DNA from: Candidatus Peregrinibacteria bacterium GW2011_GWF2_38_29
Lineage (GTDB): Bacteria; Patescibacteriota; Gracilibacteria; UBA1369; UBA12463
Length of the DNA: 64,000 nt
Direction: 5' to 3'
NCBI GenBank assembly: GCA_000992695.1
Contig: LBUS01000003.1
Coordinates: 1-64,000 of the forward strand
The translations under genes and the position numbers were made by a program. The notes below the pieces were generated by a model. That model saw only the letters and a list, made by a program, of their open reading frames with translations, ran no database searches and was not told the origin of the DNA. Shown piece by piece: positions 18,100-25,971 of the stretch; positions within the stretch are counted from its first letter, which is position 1; each line of letters begins with the position of its first letter.

Positions 18100-18897
18100 T
18101 TACTTTGTCCATTCGTTTGGATTTCGCAAGAATGCCAATGCTTTTACCATCATATAAGATCTTGCATCGCCCAATATTCCTGCTGCTTCTGCTAATATTT
18201 TATCTCTATTAGCTCCTATTAGAGCTCCTCCGATAACGTCAACTCCTGCGGCTTTTGCCAAACTTTCCAGTCCTCTTTCGCGAGCTTGAGCCCTTGCAAT
18301 CCTTTTGCTTGAACCTTGCCCATGAGGAAGTCTGCTCGCTTTTTCATATATATCGTATAAAGCTTGTGTGACCACAGAAACTCTTGGATCTGCCGGTGCA
18401 ACTTCTGAGGTTCTTCTTCTAACTACGTTACGTGCAACCTCTAATGTTGTCGTGACTGTATCCGCTGAACGTTCTGGTACCGCTGTTATTGTTTCTGACG
18501 ACACTCCCGCCACTGCTTTTTCTGGCATTGCAACTTCGTCAACAACAGCTGTTGATTCTAATGATACTGGCCTATCGGTTTTTAATGGAGTTGGCAATGC
18601 TTTTTCTGTAGGTCGAGATAATGGTGGCGCTTCTCTTCTTGGTTGTTGCTGATGTCTTTCTGGTGTAACAACGAGTTCTGCCCCATTTTTTCCTTCCTTT
18701 CGTGTTTTTTCTACTTTAGCCAATGCCGCATCTAAACGTCTAGCAACTCTCGTTGTCTCGTCTTCTACTTCTAATACGACTGGTGATGCTGCCGAATGCG
18801 CTTCTGCACGTCTTGTTGGATGCGCTTGCTGTCTTAATCTTTCCCTAACGTCCACCGCATCTCCTGCTGTTGCTATCGCACAATGATTTCCACACAT
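18100..18897 (-). CDS. Uncharacterised protein with disordered centre, 265 residues
   Basis: Not recognised. The N-terminal 60 residues are charged. The middle (about 70-165) is rich in Pro, Glu, Thr, Val and Ala and looks disordered. The C-terminal 90 residues look folded and helical (VVTQALYDIYEKASRLPHG; ending LAFLRNPNEWTK). There is no signal peptide despite Cys near the start (MCGNHC). It lies downstream of the 1154-codon orphan on the same strand with a 58-bp gap containing its own TAAAAT-like box, so co-transcription is uncertain. Confidence 0.6.
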   Translation of the reverse strand: MCGNHCAIATAGDAVDVRERLRQQAHPTRRAEAHSAASPVVLEVEDETTRVARRLDAALAKVEKTRKEGKNGAELVVTPERHQQQPRREAPPLSRPTEKALPTPLKTDRPVSLESTAVVDEVAMPEKAVAGVSSETITAVPERSADTVTTTLEVARNVVRRRTSEVAPADPRVSVVTQALYDIYEKASRLPHGQGSSKRIARAQARERGLESLAKAAGVDVIGGALIGANRDKILAEAAGILGDARSYMMVKALAFLRNPNEWTK

Positions 18898-18955
18898 AAT
18901 AAATTTATTTATTTTTTAAGATTTAATTTTATCACACACGATTATGCCTTTACAA

Positions 18956-21900
18956 TTACATTCTCAAAAGCATTTGATAATCATCCGGATTTTCTCTTAT
19001 TAAAGCCTCCTTTTCGGCTTTAATTGCTTGTTCCATTTCCACTAAAAGTTGATTAACCTCTCTAATCACGCCAAAATCAACGCTATTTGATGATCGCGTC
19101 CACTCACCCATGAATCTCCCAACCATCCGCTCATGAGCTTCCAATGAATCTCCTTTTTGTGCGTGATCAAATACCCATGCGGATTCATGCAAGAATGGTA
19201 GAAGATTATGTTCATATAAAATTCTATTAAATTTTTCGACATAAACCTTCATTAAATATCCAAACCTTTTTCCATGTTTTGCGTGGTTTGCAAGGGTTGT
19301 TAAAACGCGAAATCTATCAAATCCAAACGGATCGTGTTGAGCTAAAATATCAAGCCTATTATGTGCCTCCGGGACATCAAATGGGAGCCCCGTTCTCCTC
19401 ACTCCGGCTCCAAGAGCCATAATGCGAGCGCCCGTTCCCTTATCATGCGTTGTTGAAAATGCGCCATTTGCATATGGAACCGCCCTTGTTGCCCCAAGAA
19501 GTATAGATGCGCCCATTATTGCCGCCACTTCTTCCGACTGCTCTCCTGCTCCACAAAATTGTAAATCCGGTTCCGCCCCAGTAACTCCTAATGTTTTCAA
19601 TACTCTTACCATTAGTCTTAATTCGGCGCCACTCATAGTAACTGGCAATAACAAAGATTGACCTGCGTGAATTAGTTGAAATGAAGTGTTAGTTAAGCCA
19701 AACACCTTCTCTAGAAAAGCTAATAGATCTTTACTCATTGGATGATGCGTGTGTATTTTTCCTCCACCTGCCATTTGCCCTAAGGTTTCTTCTCTTGCTT
19801 GCAATACTCTTCTTTCAACTAACGGTATTGCGTTCCCAATATTTCTTATCAATGCTCCTTCATATTTTCTTAAGACAATGCTTAAATCTTTTCCAGTGCC
19901 TTGATTCCCGGGCAAAAATAGACCTGCGCCTGATACTGGCAATCTTTCAAATCTTCTTGGGTCACATCCTTCAACCTCCATTGCGCCAATTGCAGTAAGC
20001 GTGCTTACCATTGCAATTAATGCGCGTGTACTTTCTTCACCGGTTGCCATCAACCCTTCTTTTGGTATATCAACTCTCCCTGAAGATACATTAAAACCAC
20101 CGGTTAAAGAGCTTCCGATCAACTGCCTGAAAAATGCTAATGATCTTACGCTCTCAACTTCCGCTTTTAATCCTTTTAAGTCAACGAATCCTGCCAACTC
20201 AGCATCGCTTTCAATTGATGCTATCACCTTCAATTGCTTATCCATTTCTGCAAGCGACAGCTGTGGCATTTGCGCAATCGCTTCTCTTCTTGACAATTTA
20301 ACTATTCTTTCCTTTGCCCAATGCGCCCTTTGATCATCCACACAGTCATATACTTTTGCAATTGCGGCTCTTATTCCGGTAATTTTTCGAGCTAGATTAT
20401 TTAATTTTCCAACTGGAACCGGACATTCCAGCCCGGGAATCTCCCTAGTATCAAAAAGGGCTTGTCGTGATTCACCTCTGTTATTTCTCTGATATGTGAT
20501 TTTCACCATTGCCGCCACTCTATAATCAACACCTTTACCTACCAAATCCGCAAAGGCATCATAAGCCCCGCTAAATCTTGCACTTTCATCGCTCAATACC
20601 AATGCGTTTATTATTCTTGCGTGATCTTTCATATTCACACCTCCCGGCAATTTATATAATCCACGCCCCTCTTTAGAAAATCTGTATGGAACATGCTCGT
20701 ACGTCTCCATCGCTTCTCGTAACACATCTTCTTTACAACCCATTGCTTTTGCTCTTTTTAGAACAAGCATCATACCGTCCCTATACCCTCTGAATCCCGG
20801 CTCGAGACAATATTTCGCATAAGCATCAAATGCTTTATTTGACGCCGTTTTGCCAAACTTTTCAGCAAATCCTATTGCGTGCCTTACTAAAATTTTAAAT
20901 TTAGCAGGTGATTTTTTTAGCACCTGAAGCATCGGTGGCTCCATTCTACCCGCATCAAAATATGCACTTGCGCTATCCCCAATGCTTGTTACAGCAAGTG
21001 CTCCCATCTCCAAAAATACACCTACATTCTCTTTTGGTAGCATTTTTCCCGCGCAATCATCCACTAATCTACGTGCGCAATTCGGAGCGCCTTGAAAAAA
21101 TCTAATGTATTCCAAAAGACCATCAACCCCTCCTGGGAAATTATCGTCCAATAATTCATACTGGTCAACAATGCGATAACCAACTGACGGAACTTGCTCC
21201 GGAATATGCAAAATTGCGTTTATTTTCTCGTCAGGCAAGCCTTTTCTTTTTTGTAAGTCACTTAATTTATCAATAGCTTCGGCTACATTTACTCCGAATC
21301 CGCCAACATGTAAATAATCATAATCGTTTGTTCCTTTCTTCTTTTTTATAAAAGTCGGCCTGTTTGGACTATATTTATCTCTACTTGTTCTCAAAACTAA
21401 TTCGGCAAAATCGACGCCTTCTTTCTGAAAAATCGTCATATCTTCAATTGCCGTTAATTCTTTTATTGCTCTTTCCGCATCAAGCACCGGAAACGCTTCG
21501 TCTCTTAAACTATCCCCGACTGATATTGCTGCTGAACGCGCCAATTTGAAATATATAGGCAGCATGTGCCCTTTGCCTGCTTCTTGTATTTTTTTAACTA
21601 CATCCGGTAATTTTGCGCAAACTTCTTCAATCCTTGTGTGATATTCGCAAGCTGAAACAACCTCCAGTGCATCGTTCCTATATTCCGGCGGTAATTCATT
21701 CCAAAATCCACCGAGCATTCCTTCAAGCTGCCACATACCCCATGAATAATCCATGCCATCATAATGTTCATCGCATATCGTTCCCTGAAATTTAGCCGCA
21801 ATAATCGCTACTAATTTTCCATATTTTTCATATAAATATTGGAAGGTTTTTTCACTGCCATCATGTGAATGCGTGTGCAATTTGCCTTTTTCGTCCAAGT

Positions 21901-22420
21901 CTTTTTCGTAGCAAGGCTCAAAAAAACTGTGAACCAATCCTCTAAAAACACTCGCCCTGAATCCAAAATACGTGAGATATCCAAGGCATTGAATTGCATC
22001 ATTCCCAATTTCATACAATGCATCCGGATCGCCTTTTGCCATTAATTCTAAAGTTGGCAACATTTCCTCTTCAAAATAACGTGTATTTGGGAAAGCACTA
22101 CGGCGGTCGTTATCATTATTAAAAAATCGTTCTCTATCATTGCCATATATACCGTAAGCCTTACCTCCTTTATATGCTCTTTCCATTATCTCAAGCCTTT
22201 TTGCTTGAAACGTTTTAGCAAGATGCGATATAACGGCTTCCACCTTCTCTTGCCTGAGACTTTCGGCATACCTATTACAAATAAAAATATTCGCAGGCTC
22301 ATATACGGCCGTTCTATTTTGGCCATTACCTCTATTTGTAGGAATTGGCTCATTTAAGCCTTCGTATTCGTCCGGACATTCTTCGCCCGAATCTAATATA
22401 TCTAAATCATTTAGTGACAT
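18956..22420 (-). CDS. Giant orphan cytoplasmic protein, 1154 residues
   Basis: I recognise no family. No signal peptide, membrane segment or nucleotide-binding P-loop is visible; it appears soluble, mixed helical, with an acidic N-terminus (DILDSGEECPDEYEG). Two histidine-bearing patches stand out: LHTHSHDGSEKTF (about residue 182) and GGGKIHTHHPMSKDLLAFLE (about 888). The C-terminal third is Leu/Ala/Gly-rich. It faces the methyltransferase gene across a symmetrical divergent promoter region. The long uninterrupted frame and normal amino-acid composition support a real gene. Confidence 0.75.
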   Translation of the reverse strand: MSLNDLDILDSGEECPDEYEGLNEPIPTNRGNGQNRTAVYEPANIFICNRYAESLRQEKVEAVISHLAKTFQAKRLEIMERAYKGGKAYGIYGNDRERFFNNDNDRRSAFPNTRYFEEEMLPTLELMAKGDPDALYEIGNDAIQCLGYLTYFGFRASVFRGLVHSFFEPCYEKDLDEKGKLHTHSHDGSEKTFQYLYEKYGKLVAIIAAKFQGTICDEHYDGMDYSWGMWQLEGMLGGFWNELPPEYRNDALEVVSACEYHTRIEEVCAKLPDVVKKIQEAGKGHMLPIYFKLARSAAISVGDSLRDEAFPVLDAERAIKELTAIEDMTIFQKEGVDFAELVLRTSRDKYSPNRPTFIKKKKGTNDYDYLHVGGFGVNVAEAIDKLSDLQKRKGLPDEKINAILHIPEQVPSVGYRIVDQYELLDDNFPGGVDGLLEYIRFFQGAPNCARRLVDDCAGKMLPKENVGVFLEMGALAVTSIGDSASAYFDAGRMEPPMLQVLKKSPAKFKILVRHAIGFAEKFGKTASNKAFDAYAKYCLEPGFRGYRDGMMLVLKRAKAMGCKEDVLREAMETYEHVPYRFSKEGRGLYKLPGGVNMKDHARIINALVLSDESARFSGAYDAFADLVGKGVDYRVAAMVKITYQRNNRGESRQALFDTREIPGLECPVPVGKLNNLARKITGIRAAIAKVYDCVDDQRAHWAKERIVKLSRREAIAQMPQLSLAEMDKQLKVIASIESDAELAGFVDLKGLKAEVESVRSLAFFRQLIGSSLTGGFNVSSGRVDIPKEGLMATGEESTRALIAMVSTLTAIGAMEVEGCDPRRFERLPVSGAGLFLPGNQGTGKDLSIVLRKYEGALIRNIGNAIPLVERRVLQAREETLGQMAGGGKIHTHHPMSKDLLAFLEKVFGLTNTSFQLIHAGQSLLLPVTMSGAELRLMVRVLKTLGVTGAEPDLQFCGAGEQSEEVAAIMGASILLGATRAVPYANGAFSTTHDKGTGARIMALGAGVRRTGLPFDVPEAHNRLDILAQHDPFGFDRFRVLTTLANHAKHGKRFGYLMKVYVEKFNRILYEHNLLPFLHESAWVFDHAQKGDSLEAHERMVGRFMGEWTRSSNSVDFGVIREVNQLLVEMEQAIKAEKEALIRENPDDYQMLLRM

Positions 22421-22460
22421 TTTTTGATTTTCAAATTGGAGCGTTAATTTAGCATGGAAA

Positions 22461-22513
22461 ATTATAGTTTGTCAAACATAATGATTGACAAATCTACAAT
22501 AATTTGTTATTCT
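22461..22513. promoter_or_regulatory. Divergent promoter region with 8-bp inverted repeat
   Basis: On the plus strand TTGACA (22485-22490), 17 bp and TATTCT (22508-22513, preceded by TGT) drive the methyltransferase, whose ATG is 8 nt on. On the minus strand TATAAT (22466-22461) serves the 1154-codon gene. TTTGTCAA (22468-22475) and TTGACAAA (22485-22492) form an inverted repeat spaced 9 bp. It may be an operator, or may simply be -35-like sequence on both strands. Confidence 0.6.
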
Positions 22514-22521
22514 ACCAATCC

Positions 22522-23388
22522 ATGACCTTAGACCCTGCACATTTAGACAAAACCTTTGAACCGCCAATTGATGGCGATCCAAATGCGCATATCTTTAGAG
22601 TTGATAGACTTTTTCCTGACCCAATTGTTGCGATATTTAGGCAAATCGGGAATAGATTGGAGCAAGTCGTTGGGCTAACAACTGTGCCTTGCAAACTTGA
22701 GGAAGCAACCGCTGACCATTCCGATGAAATATTACGCCCACATCGAGCTGCAGGCTTGCCTGCATTGGAATTTAGGTGGTTTTTAGAAGCATTGCATAAT
22801 GCTGGTCACTCAAATTCACTAGAATCCATGCGAAAACTGGATATTCTTGACCTTGGATGTGGAAGCGAAATACCGGAAGCCAATAGCTGGACCAGATACC
22901 CTCCTGAATTATGCAGAGCACTACATCGTGCAGGTGTTCGTGTTGTTGGCGTTGATGTTATGCCTCAAGACATCAAAGATAAAAATCAAGGATGGGAGTT
23001 TCACAGACTAGATCTTACCGAGAAAAATGCGCTTTCAGTGTTTTCGAGCAATTCATTTGACGTTGTTAGCATGGATCTGTTTTTGGGTCATGTCAATCCC
23101 GACGCCACGTCTCCAAGGCTTGGAGGATTCACCTTCCAGCTTGATTCGCCTGAATATATAAAAATTGAAATGGAAGTATTCACACAAGCTTTACGCATAC
23201 TTAGAACTGGCGGACTTTTAAAAGTAAATAATAATATTGTTTACAGAAAGGTTGTTGATAAAACTAATTTTTGCTTCAAATTTGAGCTTGTGACGGGAAG
23301 CGGAAAAGAAGAGCTTCCTTATACTTATTTCGATTGCAGTGCTCTTCAGTTCCAAGAATGCTCGCCTCAAGCCATCCCTTTAACGTGA
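22522..23388 (+). CDS. Class I SAM-dependent methyltransferase
   Basis: A 288-residue protein with a Rossmann-type methyltransferase core in its second half. Motif I is LDILDLGCGSEIPEA (about 110-124), then VRVVGVDVMPQD (motif II acidic residue), FHRLDLTEKN and FDVVSMDLFLGH (motif IV). The N-terminal 105 residues are family-specific and unassigned; the substrate is unknown. The longest frame starts at TTG 22504, but the -10 box overlaps it, so ATG 22522 is chosen. Predicted leaderless. Divergent from the 1154-codon orphan, with which it may be functionally linked. Confidence 0.8.
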   Translation: MTLDPAHLDKTFEPPIDGDPNAHIFRVDRLFPDPIVAIFRQIGNRLEQVVGLTTVPCKLEEATADHSDEILRPHRAAGLPALEFRWFLEALHNAGHSNSLESMRKLDILDLGCGSEIPEANSWTRYPPELCRALHRAGVRVVGVDVMPQDIKDKNQGWEFHRLDLTEKNALSVFSSNSFDVVSMDLFLGHVNPDATSPRLGGFTFQLDSPEYIKIEMEVFTQALRILRTGGLLKVNNNIVYRKVVDKTNFCFKFELVTGSGKEELPYTYFDCSALQFQECSPQAIPLT

Positions 23389-23405
23389 TGTGATATAATT
23401 TCCTC

Positions 23406-23885
23406 ATGCAACTTCGCGAGGGTGAACAAATTTTGCGCACGTACCACCATCATATTTTACCGATGGTTTTTCAAATTATTAAAGTTTCACTTGGGAGTGC
23501 ACCGTTTTTTGCAATTATTTATTTTGCGAGAAACAGCATGTCCATTGGCGGACTCAGCATTGCTCTTGGAGTTATAATTGGAATTTTTGGAATTTTAATT
23601 TTGCATATATTTGTTGATGACAGGCTCGACAGATTGGTAATTACGAATAAAAGAATAGTTATGATTGATTGGAAAATGATTATCCTTAAAGTTGAAAATG
23701 AAGTTGATATACGCGATATACAAGAAGTTAAACTCACTTCACGCGGGATCTTGTCCAGCTTTAGAATTTTCGATTATGGAGTCTGTACGATTGAAACCGC
23801 TTCACACGATTTATCGATTTGTTTTATTGATGCACCGCATCCCAGCCAAATCCGTGATTTCATTTTTTCGCTAAAAAAAGTATAA
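23406..23885 (+). CDS. Membrane protein with bacterial PH domain
   Basis: A 159-residue protein with two membrane segments (about 20-42 and 46-68, the second IALGVIIGIFGILILHIF) followed by a bPH2-type (DUF304) domain with the characteristic DRLVITNKRIVMIDW. Function of the family is unclear; many are small membrane-associated proteins. It has a TG-extended -10 (TGATATAAT, 23391-23399) only 6 nt before the ATG. The stop codon overlaps the -10 box of ruvB. Confidence 0.8.
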   Translation: MQLREGEQILRTYHHHILPMVFQIIKVSLGSAPFFAIIYFARNSMSIGGLSIALGVIIGIFGILILHIFVDDRLDRLVITNKRIVMIDWKMIILKVENEVDIRDIQEVKLTSRGILSSFRIFDYGVCTIETASHDLSICFIDAPHPSQIRDFIFSLKKV

Positions 23886-23892
23886 TTCCAAT

Positions 23893-24957
23893 ATGATAAA
23901 AAGGGATGCAGAAAATAAGCCCAAGAAAACCGTGACGCCAGTTTCGCCATTTTCGGAAAATGATCCGACTGTAGCGAAACTTGAAGTTACATTAAGACCA
24001 AAAAAACTGAGCGAATACATTGGCCAAATGGAGGCAAAAAAGAATTTGATTGTTTTTATTGAAGCTACGAAAAAACGCAAAGAACCGCTTGAACATATTT
24101 TGATTCACAGCCCCGCGGGTCTTGGAAAAACAACTTTGGCAAATATTATTGCGAATGAAATTGGCGTAAATATAAAAACGACTTCCGGACCGGTGCTTGA
24201 AAAACAAGGAGATTTGGCCGCATTGCTAACGAATTTACAAGAAGGTGATGTTTTATTTATTGATGAAATTCATAGACTCAGACCGGCTGTTGAAGAAATT
24301 CTATATAGTGCCATGGAAGATTTTGCGCTCGATTTGATGCTTGGGAAAGGCCCATCCGCAAAAACAATGAGACTTACTTTGCCGAAATTTACTTTGATTG
24401 GAGCAACTACAAAAATAAGCATGTTGAGCTCCCCTCTTCGCGATCGTTTTGGACATAATTTTAAATTAAATTTTTATACTGTTGATGAAATAAAACAGAT
24501 TATTTTAAGATCAGCGAAAATTCTTGGATGCAAAGTTAACGATGACGCAGCCGAAAAACTTGCAAAGTGCTCAAGACAAACGCCAAGAATCGCAAATAGA
24601 CTTCTTCGCAGAATCCGTGATTTTGCTGATTATGAAGGCAAAACAGAAGTAACATATAGCCTTGTTGAAACGAGCCTGATGGCACTTGGAGTTGATGCGC
24701 TTGGGCTTGATGAAACCGATCGAAATTTGATTCGAGTTGTAATTGAAAAATTTCGTGGTGGACCGGTTGGATTAAATACATTGTCTGCCGCAACATCTGA
24801 AGAAGAAGCCACGATTGAAGAAGTTTATGAACCATTTTTGATGCAACTTGGATTTTTGGAAAGAACTCCTCGCGGAAGAATCGCGACAGAAAACGCATAT
24901 AATCATCTTGGAATAAAATGTTTAAGGACAAACGAAAATCAGACCTTATCGCTATAG
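23893..24957 (+). CDS. ruvB: Holliday junction branch-migration ATPase RuvB
   Basis: RuvB hexamers drive branch migration of Holliday junctions with RuvA. 354 residues. The AAA+ core has Walker A SPAGLGKTT (about 74-82; most RuvBs have GPPGLGKTT), Walker B LFIDEIHRLRPAVEE, sensor ATTKISMLSSPLRDRFG and the C-terminal winged helix with GFLERTPRGRIAT. TATAAT (23881-23886) lies 6 nt before the ATG and overlaps the upstream stop codon, predicting a leaderless message. The last 40 nt overlap the next gene in another frame. ruvA and ruvC are not nearby. Confidence 0.96.
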   Translation: MIKRDAENKPKKTVTPVSPFSENDPTVAKLEVTLRPKKLSEYIGQMEAKKNLIVFIEATKKRKEPLEHILIHSPAGLGKTTLANIIANEIGVNIKTTSGPVLEKQGDLAALLTNLQEGDVLFIDEIHRLRPAVEEILYSAMEDFALDLMLGKGPSAKTMRLTLPKFTLIGATTKISMLSSPLRDRFGHNFKLNFYTVDEIKQIILRSAKILGCKVNDDAAEKLAKCSRQTPRIANRLLRRIRDFADYEGKTEVTYSLVETSLMALGVDALGLDETDRNLIRVVIEKFRGGPVGLNTLSAATSEEEATIEEVYEPFLMQLGFLERTPRGRIATENAYNHLGIKCLRTNENQTLSL

Positions 24958-25793
24958 GCTTATATGTTTTGGCGATAATTCTACTTGGTGTTGGGTATTT
25001 TTCGTTGAACGCAAAAACGCCTGCGCCAAAGCCAAATATCCCGATTATTGAAATGACGACTATTAAAGGAACCGTGAAGTCTATTGGCGTGAATTTGAAA
25101 CATGTTGCCAGCCATATCCTTGCAATGGATAATGGCAATGTTGTTATTCTGGATGCAAATGGGAATGATTTGACTGAATATGAGGGTAAAAAAGTCGACG
25201 TTGAAGGAAAGTTTGAAAAAAGAACTAATGAAAAAGAAATTTTTATAGTTAGTGATGTTGATTTGGTGGATGAAGATAGTACGGCCAATCCTGATGCCGG
25301 TAAAACTACACTTCTTTGGAAAACTTTTGAAAGCGCAGACATTGGAGTTTCATTTAAATATAGAGAAGATTTTACAGTGGAGACTGCAAGCCGTTCAATA
25401 ACCGTGAAGATACCTGTTAAAATTCTTGAAACCGGAAAAATGGTTGCTGAACCCGGACAAGTTGTAATAGAACCGGTTGCGCCGAAATTTGATTTGATTG
25501 ACTTTGTGATTATCTACAAAAATAACATGACTTTGGATGAATATATTGCGAACTTGAAAGATCCGAGCATACAAAAAAGCAAAATCAGCGTTGATGGCAC
25601 CTTGGCTTATAAAAGGACTCTTCCGGACGGAAAAGTTGAATTTTATGCGGCGCGTGAGAGTAAAATGATCTATAAAATCTCATATACTCCAAGTGAAAAG
25701 AAGTTTTACGATCCAAATTTGAATATTTTCTACGAAATCATTACAGAAATGAAATTTATACCTTTCAGCTTAAAAGGACCATTCACGCAATAA
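24918..25793 (+). CDS. Membrane-anchored extracytoplasmic protein, function unknown
   Basis: A 291-residue protein with an N-terminal signal anchor (LIAIGLYVLAIILLGVGYF, about 10-28). It has an OB-like beta segment (about 45-115, including IKGTVKSIG and VDVEGKFEKR), then a second beta-rich domain (about 135-280) beginning DIGVSFKYREDFTVE, a pattern seen in PsbP-like exported domains. No enzyme motif is visible. It starts inside the 3' end of ruvB (40-nt overlap), so translation is likely coupled. Confidence 0.7.
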   Translation: MFKDKRKSDLIAIGLYVLAIILLGVGYFSLNAKTPAPKPNIPIIEMTTIKGTVKSIGVNLKHVASHILAMDNGNVVILDANGNDLTEYEGKKVDVEGKFEKRTNEKEIFIVSDVDLVDEDSTANPDAGKTTLLWKTFESADIGVSFKYREDFTVETASRSITVKIPVKILETGKMVAEPGQVVIEPVAPKFDLIDFVIIYKNNMTLDEYIANLKDPSIQKSKISVDGTLAYKRTLPDGKVEFYAARESKMIYKISYTPSEKKFYDPNLNIFYEIITEMKFIPFSLKGPFTQ

Positions 25794-25811
25794 AAAAGTT
25801 GCAAAAAAATG

Positions 25812-25840
25812 TTGACTTTTCATAATTAGCACTCTATAAT
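25812..25840 (+). promoter_or_regulatory. Promoter of clpC
   Basis: TTGACT (25812-25817), 17 bp, TATAAT (25835-25840). The -10 lies in the spacer of the CIRCE operator. A possible second start is the TG-extended TGCTAGAAT at 25936-25944, 27 nt before the ATG. Confidence 0.85.
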
Positions 25841-25852
25841 AAAGAGTGCTAA
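25826..25852. promoter_or_regulatory. CIRCE operator (HrcA binding site)
   Basis: TTAGCACTC, 9 bp, GAGTGCTAA: an exact match to the CIRCE consensus. The 9-bp spacer is TATAATAAA, so bound HrcA would cover the -10 box. hrcA itself is not in the window. Confidence 0.95.
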
Positions 25853-25971
25853 AAAGGTTACTTAAAAGGCATTTTAGCTTATACAATGCAATTGGAATCC
25901 GTAAAGGTGAGATAGTTTAAATTGCCCTCAAAATATGCTAGAATGTATAGATTTCTTAACAATATACAAAA

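Noticed and set aside
18219-21801. Plus-strand and other-frame open stretches inside the 265- and 1154-codon genes
   Set aside because: They are shadow frames of the minus-strand genes, low in complexity and without initiation signals.
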